Part shown: positions 34,577-47,600 of the stretch, one piece after another
Numbering within the stretch: the first letter of the stretch is position 1
How the letters are laid out: each line of letters starts with the position of its first letter
DNA from: Chrysogorgia sp. JL179-B06
Lineage: Eukaryota; Cnidaria; Anthozoa; Scleralcyonacea; Chrysogorgiidae
Assembly (NCBI GenBank): GCA_035772405.1
Contig: JAYKKM010000471.1
Location: 1,504,501-1,568,500 of the forward strand
Direction: 5' to 3'
Length of the DNA stretch: 64,000 bases
Notes under the pieces: model-generated
The model's database searches: none
The model's input: the letters and a program-made list of their open reading frames with translations, nothing else
Told to the model about the DNA's origin: nothing
Made by a program: the position numbers and the translations under genes

Positions 34577-36950
34577 TTTTAATGTATATTGCAACTTCAC
34601 CAACAGTAGGGAAGCGTGTTGAGACTGGCAATGATAATGTAGTACTGGATCGAGGGGTGTTACCTCTCTTCCTTCTCTCTCTTCCCCCCTTTTGACCAGC
34701 AGATCTGGTGTTAACATTTGCTGTTGATATGGTGTACAAATTTGGTTCACCGATGGCTTTTTCTTTGACTTTATCAATGAAGCCTTGTAGAACCCCCTGC
34801 TTATGTGCAACTGCCACAGCATGTGAGCACAAATTGGGATCCCATTCTGGTCTAAAATTACAACATTTGGCTTATCAGGATTAGACTTGCTTGCAACTTT
34901 GAACTTTTTTGTGAAATCACTTTCGATTATTGCATTTGGTAAATTAAGGTATTGCTCTGCCTTAGTCCAAATAGATGACAAGATTGCTACATCTATACCA
35001 TAATTCACCATGGTAATTTATGATACTGGCAGAATTGTGGCAGCTGTGCATGTATGTGCAGCTGTGCTTCTTACTTGCTGGTCTTGATTGCATTCACCAA
35101 ATTCTACACGTAGTACCTTTTGTAGGTGTTTCCTTCGTTGGTCCTCTGACATTTCATGCATCCAACGCTTCTCGTCTATTTCCAGAAAGGAATACTCGCT
35201 TTTGAATCGATACCGACCTAAATATACAAATTGATTAGGTCTTACAGTGTAAAGTACTTCAAATTTTGTGAAAGCTTTATGATGATAAACATACTGTATG
35301 TAGTCAACGTTATATTAATCAACTTATTACCAACCTTTTTTTAATACAGAACGGAGAATTTCCTGTCGCTGATTATTTGCAATTGATTTACATAGGGCAA
35401 CAAATTCTGCTAGTGACATTTCTTCGCATTGTGCTGCCTCTTTTAATACGTGATTTGTACTTTCAGCACCATTTGTTGTTATTTTTCCTCAGGTTGTAGC
35501 CCAGCCCTCACTCTTACTTCGTTTATCATGGATTCCTTGATCATCGATGAATGTTGCTTTATCCATCTGTGAAACTTGGGTTCACTCTCAGATTGGCAAG
35601 CTTCTTTTTTATTCCATATCAAAGGTTTCTTCATCAGGTGAGTCAATCAAACCCTCCTGATAGATCCCTTCTGACAAATTGCATCCAAATATAGCTGATA
35701 TGAAATATGTAGTGAATTCACCAGTGATCTGTAATGCTTTCAGTTTATCTTTAACATTCTTCTTAAAATGTTTTGTTGCATCGTAGTTTTACCGCATCTG
35801 GATAGAAGACTCCAAGTGCATTACAAAGGCCAGCTTCACCATCGGTAACTACAGATCTTATATCACCAATGTCAGGTTCATCCTCTTTCAGCTTACTGGC
35901 AAGATGGCAATATGCCGAGTAACATCTGGTCACATGCACCAATGTTGGGCCAATGAATAAAGGAGATTTGCTATCTCGAACATTGGATTGCAAAAGATTT
36001 GTATAGCTGGTGGGTGTAACATAAAATTCACCTATATTAAATGTTGTGTCTAGGCCAAGAAGATACGCTTGGTATTGTCTGCAGCAAAACCTGGCAATAT
36101 CTCTGAATTGATAATCATAACCAAGCATACACATTGGTTCAGGCCATGCTGCTGTTCCTCTTGTAAACTTTTCATCCTCACTTTCTACTGCTACCATCAA
36201 CATCACACTGTACAGTTTATCTTTTCTGACTTTTGCATCTGGTATTCCATCACATTTTCTCTCTTTTTCTTTCTCTTGGCGACGCATGTTGTATAGCTGT
36301 GCCATATCTCTCACTGTCGATGCTGATGCTTTGGCTGTAAGAAGATCACTCTCTTTGAATAGTTTCCCCATTGCTCTCATTGGTTTACTTTCCTTTGTAA
36401 ATCTCTTAATTTTTTCTTTTGTTGTTTGGTTTGTTGGCAGGAAGGGTATGCTTGTATCTTTCTTTGTATTGCCATGAGACTTAACTTGAAAATATTTTTC
36501 ATCACCTTGAAAATTGTACTGTAGCAATGCAATGTTATTAATGTTTCCTGTTGCATCCTTAGCATGATATGATTTGCTTGAAAGAATTGCAGGACATATT
36601 TGTTCGGTACTTCCGTACTAGGTAAACAGCTGAACTGTCACTCCCTAAATCTTGCCTTTTCTTAGCAACTAGTGACTTTTGAACATGTCCACTGCAGTCT
36701 TCCATTTTGTAGGTCCAAGTGTGAGTTCCACTTCCCTTGTAACTACCGTTATCATAACATGTTAGATCAAAGATTTTAACACAACTGGTATCAATAAAAA
36801 AGCTTGCATTTCTCTGGACACCCATTGGTTGAATTTTACATAGTTCCAACTGCTTGTGATCATCGGTAAGCAAATCAAGAACCTTGTCAAATGACAGATT
36901 TCCAGTTTTTACTGTATGCTCGAGTTGGCTTTATACAATTCTGGGGACTT
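34577..36950 (-). pseudogene. Mutator-like (MULE) transposase remnant
   Basis: Coding pieces on minus, broken by frameshifts and stops. The N-terminal part (36559-36873) has RNASFFIDTSCVKIFDLTCYD-like Cys/His content. The core (35763-36527) has LGLDTTFNIGEFYVTPTSYT and SVVTDGEAGLCNALG, typical of MULE DDE domains. Remnants continue to a SWIM-like motif CAH/CSHAVAVAHKQ near 34800 with a frameshift inside it. No terminal repeats identified. The CR1-like ORF1 begins exactly where it fades. Confidence 0.75.
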
Positions 36951-38107
36951 TTCATCTGTCCAGACGCACTGAATTGTTGGATATTTGTTGTAGATCAGAG
37001 TCAACACTCTGGACACGTCATTTAAAAAATAGAAGACAAATTCTGTATTAAAAAAATAAAAAAGGAAAAATAAAAATGTGCTGACAATATACACCTTGAC
37101 TCTGATTCTTCAAGCATTTCCTAAAAAAAAGTAATCATTGAATATCAAATAATAGATGACAGTTCATACAATGTGCCAACAACATTCAACATTCAACATT
37201 CAACATTCAACATTGACCACAATGTTAGTAACTGGCTGAATACATGTGGATTCTTGACACAAAGAACCATGTGATCCAGTCAGGAATCTTCATTTGGAAA
37301 TGAAAGGGGACAATCTAAGCATGCCCACTCCTGCAGATAAAAGCGTAAATTATTAATGTACTTGTAGCGGGCCCCAACACCTGTTTTTATAGAATAAAAG
37401 TTGCAACCAAGTATTATACTGTAGTTAGGGTTACACTAAACTATACCTTTTTAACTGAAGGCTTTCTTTTCTTGTGATCTGAAAAAAAAAATAATAACAA
37501 TGTTCATAATCATTTTTGTCCAACATAGTTCGTAGATATATGGATTATATCGAAGATACAGAACAAGGCAACAGGCACTCTTTGTGGTCAATACCTGTGT
37601 AGGGATCAGAGTATCCAACACGGTTGTGTTTTTTAAATCAAGTGGATACAGGTCCGACACCGGACCCTATCTCTTACATGCTTCGGGTTCGACATCGGTG
37701 TATTCAGATACAAAAAATTATATCCCAATAAATTGTTGGACCTGCTGTATTTTATAAATTATTCGTACTTTGCACGTTTCAAACCTTTGTCTTCTGAATC
37801 ACAACAAATTGGTTGGAAACCAGCAAATTATACATTTATAACTATATATTTTGAGTGGAAACACGACAACTTTACCTGGTGACAGTCAGATCGATAAAGT
37901 TTAGGTCGCTCGGTTGAACAGGTCTTCGCCTGTAAAAATAGGAAAAATAAATATTCATGAAAATAAACTAATGATAATGAATATTCATAAACGATTTGCA
38001 TGAAGGACTGTAAAGGATTACGATTATTACCTTGAATTTCCTTTCTTTTCGGCCATGATTTAGAAGCAAGACGTCTACGAGCCCACGCACTTTAGTACAG
38101 CGTTATT
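36951..38107. other. Non-coding AT-rich stretch with a heptamer repeat
   Basis: No gene seen. A short (CAACATT)n array lies at about 37188-37216, with AT-rich DNA around it. The integrase homology of the third Polinton starts abruptly near 38108. Confidence 0.4.
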
Positions 38108-38950
38108 AAAATGTGTGACTTCATGTCACCCTCACGGCAGAACAAAGGGTATTATTGGATATTAACAGGTATTGAAATGCTGAGTAGATACGCGTTTGGT
38201 ATTCCACTTTATAGAGTCAGTAACAGAGACACTCGTAACATGACCCAGGCCGTTAGAAAGTTGTTGAGTGACTTTAAAGATCGGTTTGGGACGCGACCCC
38301 CAAGTTAGCTCAATTTGACGATGGACTGGAATTCTACAACGTTGGGGTGAAACGTTTGTTGAAAGAACGTGGCATCGAGTACTTCAGTGCAAACAGTGAC
38401 AAAAAGGCTGCTGTCGTCGAACGGTTTAATAGAAGTCTAAAACAATTATGTGGAAGTACTTTTACACCCGTGGAACGTACAAATGGATTGACATTTTAGA
38501 CGACACCGTTGACAATTACAATGACACCGTGAATCGAAGTACCACGATGAAGCCGAAGGACGTCAATGAGTCAAACGAGAACGAAGTATGGACCACTTTA
38601 TTTGGTCACCAAGTTTAAAGTTGGCGATACAGTAAGGATTAGTAAGTACAAAAGCGTGTACACAAAGGGCTATGAAGCTAACTTTACTGAAGAACTGTTC
38701 AAAGTGATGAAGGTTATTCGTGGCGACCCTAACATGTACGAAATTGAAGACCACACCGGTGAACAGATCATTGGGAAGTTCTATGAACAGGACTATTGTC
38801 GCGTGTTAATAAAGACGACGATGTGTAACAGAGTTGAAAAGGTGTTAAAAAGGAAGAAAGTTATAGGGGAAAGAAAATGGCGTTGGTTAAATGGTTGGGT
38901 TATGACACCATTCATAATTCACGGATACCAGAAAGTGGTATAACCAAAAT
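38108..38950 (+). pseudogene. Integrase fragment, third copy
   Basis: Begins mid-core; GYYWILTGIEMLSRYAFGI is open, then the frame is lost at 38308. Further pieces with AQFDDGLEFYN, AAVVERFNRSL, the SH3-like part (ISKYKSVYTKGYEANF) and a mutated chromodomain extend to 38943 in other frames. Confidence 0.9.
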
Positions 38951-38962
38951 GTGAGTTAATGT

Positions 38963-40343
38963 AAAGGCTGAAGGTGGTTTTGATGACTACGAGATGGAAG
39001 ATCTCAACGATCTAAATAGATACACTGACGACCAAATAAATGACGAAATTGAAAACCTCACTCAAGATTACGATTTACTTAACGACAAGTACGTTGATGG
39101 TGCATGCCAGACATTGAACGTATCAAGTATGACGAATTGTCCAAAAGATTGAACGAATTTCAAGACGAACAGGACAAAAGAGGGCTCCAAGAACAAGAAA
39201 CATCATTTATCGACACAGGTGAAACGGTGACAATAAGGGGGACTAACACGGAAGTCCCACCAGTAGAGTTCGTTGAACCTCAGACATATACTGTACGACG
39301 ACGTTAATGACACGAGCTTTGATCTAGGTTTTGAAAATGCAGGCGAAATTGAAAGAAGACTGGGTAAACTAAAAGAGCTCAACATAAAATTAGCAGAAAG
39401 TGGTATAAAAAGAATAAGCTAATAACCGAAAAAATACGTAAATTGAACAATAAAAAACTTGGTCACGACGACGTATCAAGGAAAATAGTCAACAGGACAA
39501 ACGTGACAGACACGGGGTCTATTCTTTTTAGACCGATAAACAAAAACGGTGAATACGGGAAACCTAAACTAATTCTAAAACCTGGGAAAAGTGGTTTGGT
39601 GTATAGTAAAGACGAGAATAGTAAAAACGCGATTAGGCAGTGTAAGCAGCTAGTTGTATGGTCAAATCCCTGACACCACAACGGTTACCATAACAGAAAA
39701 CGAAGACACTGTAGTTCTAGATGACTTTCCAGTAGTTGAAACAAGAGAACTACGTCGACATACCAGGGTTAACACCCAGTAATGAAAACCGTGAACTGAG
39801 TGGTGTTCTCAACCCAAGCGATAGAATGTTACCCGAGTCAATGGTGGGTGATAGTGGCGCCTTACAGATACAAGCTGATAACTTTCAATAAACGATAGAC
39901 AAAACAAACGGAAAAAAAGCGGAGCTTGATAGAAAAGACAAACAAGAGGGTCTCACAGACGAAGCTAGAGATAGAACTTTAGGACAGCGGGAACTTGAAG
40001 AAGTGCGAGAGCAACAAGAAGTGGACATTAGCAAGTATGAAAAAATTAAAGAATGGGCTAAAGAAAACATGGTTGGGTTGTCTGCTGTAGCGATTGCGAT
40101 AGCTGGTATTATAACAAGTATTGTTGTGAGTGGGAGATGGCTAGGGCTACAAAATCATTCGCATAGGCTGTTAAGAACGCGATCGCGAAGTTGGGTCCAT
40201 GGGCTGTTGGATTGGCTAACTTTTTGTACAACGTGTTATCAGCGGGTGCAAAGGGTCTTGCTTGGTTGGCTCAAAATGTGTGGGTACTCGCGGTGATACT
40301 TACATGATTCGTGTACGACTACTACAAACAAAGGAAGCGGTAA
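38963..40343 (+). pseudogene. Membrane protein X, third copy
   Basis: The initiating ATG has become AAG (38963-38965). ETSFIDTGETVTIRGTNTEV, KIVNRTNVTDTGSILF, NPSDRMLPES and WAKENMVGLSAVAIAIAG segments are visible in different frames, ending in a Lys/Arg-rich tail. Only one X gene, as in the outer copy. Confidence 0.88.
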
Positions 40344-40362
40344 TGAAATGTGAGTGTGTTAT

Positions 40363-41497
40363 ATGAACAGCAAAGCGATAGAACTTTCCCCTGGGTTTAG
40401 ACGAGCACTAATGGGAACCATAAAAGGAACACGAACGCAGCACGTCATCACATTGAACCCTAATAAAGTTAGTCCTGGTGAGGAACTGTACATCGATGTA
40501 CCGAGGTTCTTTGGGTTTGTTATTTGACTTTAAAAATGCAAATGATAAGAGTTGGTTCTTGAATAATGTTGGTAAGTTACTTTGTGAAAGACTTGTTGTG
40601 AAATTAGCTGGAGAAGTTGTGTATACGACAACACAGGTGAAAGCGTCATTAACGTGTACCGCGACTTTTGGAAAAGCTTGCTAGTCAACGTGACCAAATG
40701 ATTGACTATGGTATTGGTGGTGAGAACTTGAGAAAACTGATTTCTAAAGACGACAGTGGCGCCACTTCAGGAGACGTTGGTAAAGTAAGTGACGCGCTGA
40801 TGTTTGGTGTTCACGGGACAAAGCAGCGGATTAGTCTTGGTAAAATTATGGACGACCACGGGTTGTATATTATGGTCCATTTAACATGAACAATAACTTT
40901 CAGTATATAATCACGTTACAAAAGGCTACTGACATTATGGTCGCGCAATCCAGTGAAAGTGTGGATGGATACACCTTGGAGAACCTTGAACTTGAATACG
41001 AAACGATGGACAACCTTGAACTCGCTGATGAAATAACGTCAGGGTACGCAAGCTATGAACACGTGACTTTAATGAAAAGTGTTGAATGGGATAAAGGCAC
41101 TACTTTGGTAAACGAGAACACTAATCATTAATCAATTGTGTTGTTATTTGTGAGACACGAACGGATAGTGAAGAATTCGTATTCCAAACATTGAAAGTGT
41201 TAAAGTGACAATTGAAGGTGTGCCAAATAGTGCGGTCTGAAGCGAAGCGGTTGTTTGGGTTGAAAGAACATGACCAGTTTTTTTATAAAGACTGCTTTGC
41301 GTTGGGTTATTGATTTGAGGAGCGTTCAAGACAATCACGTTGTGGCCACCGGTAAAAAGATTGTTAACACACAATCTGGTGTGCTTCTCGAAATTACTAA
41401 GAAAGCGACGGCAGCTAACGTTATGTGTAAGATATTTGTGATGAGTGATGGGCTAGTCAACTTTATGAATATTGGTCTACAGTCAATCCAGTATTAA
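40363..41497 (+). pseudogene. Candidate major capsid gene, third copy
   Basis: ATG retained, but at least four frame losses. Fragments GSLGLLFDFKNANDKSWFLN, MIDYGIGGENLRKLISKDDS, GYTLENLELEYETMDN and SDGLVNFMNIGLQSIQY place it. Internal deletions remove parts of the middle. Confidence 0.9.
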
Positions 41498-41511
41498 ATC
41501 GGTGTAATTAA

Positions 41512-42124
41512 ATGTACAGCCCGTTTAATATGCTAATTGTTGGAATGACAGCTTGTCGTAAGACACCTTACCTTCTTGACACACTGGGGTCTGAGTATCG
41601 CGGTAAATTTGACTACATCGCGTTGATTTGCCCTACTTTTGAATGGAACAAAGCGTACCATGATTGGAAGTATATACACGACCCCGATTTCATTGCAGTG
41701 GACTGCTCACACGACAATGTAGACGCTGTTCTCAAGTATATAACAAACACTTTCAAAGGTACTAATACATTGATTGTATAGACGATTGTGCGAGCGGACA
41801 GGACGTTAAGAATCGAACCAGTCAATTGGTTAAATTAGCTTTTAGTGCACGACACTTTGGATTGTCCGTCATTGTGATCACACAACAACTAACGTCAATC
41901 GCTAAACCATACAGAGAAAATATTAGTAAGCTCGTCTGTTTCCATTGCCCAAGTAAGAATGACATGAAAGCTATTATAGACGATTACCTCAACGGTGCAA
42001 CCAAAGAAGAAGCGCTGTCAATTGTGGACAACCTCAAGACTCACAAGTACTCACGGCTTGAAATTATGTCGAGACATCCGTATGGTCACAAAATTGTTAC
42101 ATCAACAAAACATGTTGTAGTATA
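41512..42124 (+). pseudogene. Packaging ATPase, third copy
   Basis: Walker A reads GMTACRKT, with the conserved Gly changed to Arg, so the loop is dead. A stop follows TNTLIV in Walker B. The remainder (FSARHFGLSVIVITQQLTSI) is open from 41826. Confidence 0.92.
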
Positions 42125-42537
42125 ATGGTGAAACGCAAGAGTGAGGAAAAGCCTGCGAGTGAAGCGCTAATTGAAGACTACAAGAAAACGATGAAGTTGC
42201 TGAAAATGTGATAAAAGAAACTGTTGATGACGACGTTAGTGTGAAAAGAGCTGAACTAATTAAGTTGTCCAATGATGGTGACGTGAGTCAATCTGAAAGT
42301 TATATAAAAAAAGCGTCCGAAAAAGTTATCAATAAAATTTACTGTGAGTACGAACAAAAGAGGTTGGACTAAGCGAACGCTTTCATTACTGACATGCTCA
42401 TCAGTAAGTTCTCTAATCTACTCGGTGGATTAGACGCTATCGAAAACCCAGACGAACTAAACAACGAGCTACAAAAGGACAAGTTATTGAAAAAAGATGT
42501 GGAAAGCATAATTGCTATCGTAACATCTTACATGTAA
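42125..42537 (+). pseudogene. 163-aa Polinton protein, third copy, truncated
   Basis: Opens MVKRKSEEKP, with an early frame change and an internal stop. It ends after DVESIIAIVTSY, where homology to the other copies stops. Confidence 0.85.
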
Positions 42538-43045
42538 ATGAAAAGTTAAAGTACTTTTCAAGGAATTTCAGAGGTTTTAATTAATTAGAGGTTGTAATTA
42601 AGATTTCTCTTTCATTATAATAAAATAAATATACAGTGTAATTGTAAAATTAACTAACACACAAAAGTCATTAGAGCCTTAATATAATTAACTTTGATTT
42701 ACCATGCGACCTTTTTATTTGGATTATGAAGAAGTGCTCATATAAAATATAACAGTAAATACGATCTCATTTATACTCATGCAGTTTACTTGTTAATATA
42801 TTTTTATTAGTAATTTCTTTATAATCATTTTACTTATATTTTACTTATTTGTTTTAATTTAATAATTGTTAAAAAGAAGTCACGAAATGTTGCCATATAG
42901 GAAATGAAGAACAGACAGGAATGAAAGTAAGAGTGCATGAGGAAAAGTGGCGTTGCAATGATCATACATATATATTATACGACTACGTTTATGCGATGCT
43001 GGTTGTAAATGATACGGCACGGCTGGTATCGACTTAAAAACATTT
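42538..43045. other. AT-rich non-coding stretch
   Basis: Very AT-rich, no coding region, no repeat that I can name. Confidence 0.4.
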
Positions 43046-43650
43046 GTAGTCCATATACGCCTTTCAACCACCTAGCAACGGAGTAGCAACCGGGAAAGAA
43101 CAAGATATTTAAATGAACAAAACAATCTCCTTGATGGAACTTCATACTTGTTTTCTTACAAGTTTCCGCGCATTTTTGTATCCCGAACGATGAAGGTATA
43201 TTTTGAATAAACAATAAAAAAACGTTATTCTACATTACGCCTTCCTATTTGTGGAAATTCAAATTCTTCAAACTCTGGATGTTTTGTCAAAAATAAACCC
43301 AAACAGACAAAGGAGGTTATAACATTGAGTGGAATACTCAGATTCCCCAAGAACGACGAAATAGCATGAAAATAGGCATTATCCTGCATTATACTCTTCA
43401 AGGGTTTACTGAGACGCACGCCAAGTCGCCACGTTTTGTACATAAAATGTAGAATAACGTTACCTACATCGTTCTGGATTGGTATAACTCGTCGAAACTT
43501 GTAAGAAAATAGGTATGAAGTTCAATCACGGAGATTGTTTTGTTCATTTAAATATCTCGATTTTTGCGGTTGCTGCCCTGTTGCTAGGGTGGAAATGAAC
43601 TGACCATCATGTGCGACATTGGTTGAAAGGCGTATACAGGGTTACGGTAC
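43046..43650. repeat. Foldback repeat, about 190-bp arms
   Basis: Arms at about 43046-43236 and 43446-43650 are inverted copies. Shared blocks include ATACGCCTTTCAACC, GATATTTAAATGAACAAAAC, TTCTTACAAGTTTC and AACGTTATTCTACAT. Several indels. Looks like an old MITE or foldback element. Confidence 0.75.
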
Positions 43651-44117
43651 ATAGAGTCAACTGGCGAACTAAATATAGTAAAAGTAATCACGATTTGTAT
43701 TCCAACATGAAGTGAGGTAAAATATCTCTGCCTATAAATTGGAAAGCGGTATGAAATGCCGTATTCAAATGTAACCCAGCTCGCGTCTTATGTTTACGTA
43801 TTACGTAGTCATGCATTACGAAGCTTGCGACGGAAAGCGGTCTCTTTTTCGAAATGACTGCATAAATTAATTGCAAATGCAAGGCAAATTGACTGTATCA
43901 ATCAAATTGAACGTCGATTAGGTACCAGTTCTCAAGCGAATGTTTTATTCAAAATAGCACCAGGAAGCTGACGAACTACTCTACTACTCAATTTTTAACT
44001 GTATCCTGACCATAATACAAATCCCAGCCCTAATTCATTGCGGGTATATCATCGATAAACAGCTTCGTTCTTAAAATTCGCTATCAACTGGGCGCCATTT
44101 TGACTTTACTCAGACAA

Positions 44118-44408
44118 TTTATATAGTGCGTATTCCATATAAGGAAGAGCAAATACATTTCCATGACGAGCAAATACATTACCCTCACGAACAAATACAT
44201 TGCTCTGACAAGCAAATAGATTGTCATGACGAGCAAATACATTGCTGACGAGCAAATACATTGCTCTGACGATCAAATAGATTGTACTGACGAGCAAATA
44301 CATTGCTGACGAGCAAATACATTGTATACTGGCGAGCAAATACATTGCTCTAACGAGCAAATACATTGCTGACCAGCAAATACATTGCTCTGACGAGCAA
44401 ATACATGA
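44118..44408. repeat. GAGCAAATACATTGC minisatellite
   Basis: About a dozen imperfect units of 17-22 bp built on GACGAGCAAATACATTGC. Left edge GCGTATTCCATATAAGG is shared with the foldback at 50.25-50.88 kb, so both belong to one family. Confidence 0.85.
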
Positions 44409-44656
44409 CCTTTCTCTTTGGGTTCAAACTCTCTCGACCCTAGTTCTATAGTCCCTCAATAGTTAATATAACCCATAACCATGGCCCCACTCATTAACAA
44501 ATCGATGTATAAATTCACTGACACAGTCAAATAAATCTGCCACGCATTTACAATTATAGTCAATTTGAGGAGGGGATTGCGTTGATCTATTCTATGCATC
44601 GCCTGGCCATTAATTTTCCTAGATTAAATTAAATTTAGATCATATATTTAGGAGTT

Positions 44657-47600
44657 TCACTGTTCAACTGGATCCAAGTTCATACAGTTACAGTCGCAGT
44701 TATTAACAGGACATTCAGCATGTTCTTTAAACCACTCCATCATGTGACTAGCATGTCCACCATGTCGACATGTTTGACACCACGTGAACCACTTGAGAGT
44801 CGGGTTCACTTTACACTGTTCTACTGTGTCTTCGACATCTGGAAACAAAATGGTTTATCAAAATGTCGATATACTTTGGATTATTATACGACTGTCACGT
44901 AGTTTTGCCCTACAAAGCTAAGAGGCATAGGCGTAGGAGGCGAGGGGCAATAAAATTCGGGCACTTTTGGCGGGCAATTATTTTGAGTATTATGGCTGTG
45001 AAATGTTTAAAGTGCCCCTGCGACGAAATATCACATTACGTTTCCTGGCATTTTTTGTTACAAAACATCCTTTTAGGTTAATAAATGTTCGCATTTGCCA
45101 AAAAATTTGAACAACAAACATTCTATCACTAGAAATTTAACCTCCAAAGTCGCCCAAATCTTGTCCGCCATTGCTCAAACCTTGTTCCAGACGAGCCCGC
45201 GATTCCACAGCAAAGTAGGTGATTATGACGTCAAGACTCAACACGTGACAAAGCTTTATGGAAATTATACGAATTATACGACAAGTTACAATAGAAAGTT
45301 TTCCCCACGTGTTGAGTCTTTGACGTCACTTCCTCTAATCGCAACCTAAGCGTCCGGAACATGTTCGAGTAATGGCGGCCGTATAATCTCGTATAAAAAC
45401 AGTCTGAAAAGGCGACTTTCCATGCTCGCAATTGCTTGAAATTTGGCAAGTTAAGTGAGAACACCATGCTCTTTACAAATATGTAAAAATTCGGGATACC
45501 AAAAAGTTGATCACAGGGGCATTTTAAGCAAAATTCATATAGTTGTAAAGGTTTTGCTGTGCAAGGTGTGGTACGTTGTCAATACCCAGAAAAACTCTGA
45601 GCTCCAGACAGGACTCGAACCGCAACCTTCTGAATGCCAGCCAACCAGACGCTCTAACCATTGCGCAAATGGAACTCAGATGGCAGGGCAAGGACCAAAT
45701 TAATTACGGGTATTTAAATGTGGGACGAGTCGTGCCATGTGTTCACATATACTTGTTGGACTAGTAGTGTCGTGACAGTCAAATCCCAGTCAAATATTGT
45801 TAACGGCTGGAAAAATTTGCAGGTTGCAGGTTGCAGGTTGGACACAAGTCACCCAAGCTATAGATTTGTGCGTGAAATCTCTGAATGGCAAAACAACAAA
45901 GATCCTAACCCTAACCCCCGCCTTACGAGTGTTCTAACCCTGCATTCTGCAATCTGCGTTCTGCAAATCACCCCCGCCTTTCCGGTCACGTCCTGGATCA
46001 CGTCCTGCTCTTTCACAACTCTTCATCAGCTCACATGACTACATCTTAAATACATCTCTAAAGATAACTGTAAAACAGTTCAGGAAAACGTGCAAAACGC
46101 CTAAATCTATTTTTCGGTTTTGCTTGAGTGACCTAGATGTATAGGTACTGTAGTTGCAACTTGAAGTTAGTAAAGTTGTAAAGGTTTTCCTGCGCAAGCT
46201 GTGGTAAGTTGTCAATTGTCTTATCTTCTATATATGGGGGCTTTCCATATTTAGACTCTATATGTATAACAATAATAAGAGATGCATTTTCATACTTATA
46301 TAGACTATCAATTTTAGAATCGAAATATCTGTTAACCCTATAAATGGGACATCTGAACCCTGTAACCGCGCCGTACTTCTTCTGATTAGTCAATTGTGCG
46401 TTTGTTACCAGGTTACACGGCTCATGTCGATAAATGTTCATGTTACTCTAATGATTTGAGAAATGGATGAAGTGAGAAATGGATCCCTGCCGCGGCGAGA
46501 TTATCACCCTCGCTTCGCGACCTCGCTTGCGAGGGGATAAGGACCTCCCATCCGATAAATATTATATATCTGCAGAAATATCGTATTTGGGGTTATAGCC
46601 ACTTTACGTGCACGAGTGTACTTGTTTGGTGTTATACTTTGATTTAACCCTTTAAGCATGATATTTTTACTGTACCTAAAATACTCGAGGCTTTGGTTTT
46701 AGTTGACAAATTACTCGTTGACGTTGTTCCCATATGCATAAGACATTGAGAACATCTTGGTAGAGGTTTTCGACAGCCAGGACAACTGATACTCTATAAA
46801 TCAAACCATATAATCACTGAATTTAAAAGCGTTGCTATATAGTGGTAAATATAGGTATATATACTATCGAAATAAAACCTACACAAGATTTGAGCGAAGG
46901 CCCTTCGTCAGAAAGTGAAACGTAAATTGACAAATAATTGAGACATATTTTATCGAACAGGGCCACAGGGGCGGTTGAAGAAGTCCGTTTTACAGGGAAG
47001 GGGCCCATCGGTATGGCCGTAGGAAGGGTTTTTAGTGGATGCAGTAGTAAAAATCTAACTGTTTCAAATTATGTAATGGTTGTGCCCAAGGCGTGGTTTT
47101 TCTAGGGTGGTTCGGGGGAAAACTCCACTGAAAAACTTTAAAATCTAAAACCTCAGAAACACTACTTCCTGCGTTTGAGCGAAGGTTTTCAGCTAATTTT
47201 GCAACACACGCGGTACAAGTTTTACACAAAAACGATTGGGACTTGTACTTTTACAATTTTATACATAGATCACTATGCATTATATTGCATTCGATGATTT
47301 TTGCACAAACGAAAGCATTCCAACACACAGAAGTATTTAGTTTTAGGACCTACGAAAGTACTAGGTCTACGAAAGCATTAAGACCTATGAAAGACTTAAG
47401 GTCTACTGTCTGTGTATGTATTTCGTTCATTTTGGGCTTCAGTATGGGCCTCTCAAATCGTCCAAACTCTTTGCTTTACCCTGGGCGACCTTGATTAGGG
47501 CCTACGAGATGTGTAGGTGCCTGAACCTGAGGTTTACAGATGCATTAATCTGGCCGGCCTGTTGTGTCCGGTTAGGCCATCACAAGCCTGTGTCAAGATA

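Larger units (their letters stand above)
38108..42537 (+). mobile_element. Third Polinton fragment, degenerate, truncated both ends
   Basis: A 4.4-kb piece in plus orientation with gene order integrase, X, capsid, ATPase, 163-aa protein, all broken by stops, frameshifts and small deletions. It starts inside the integrase core and ends inside the last gene. No terminal repeats. Much older than the other two. Confidence 0.92.

Noticed and set aside
44118..44408. Possible CRISPR-like array
   Set aside because: Units are contiguous and imperfect with no unique spacers, and the genome is animal; it is a minisatellite.
46133..46441. 102-codon minus frame
   Set aside because: No recognised domain, no splice signals in register with the MIOS-like exons, and AT-rich intronic context.
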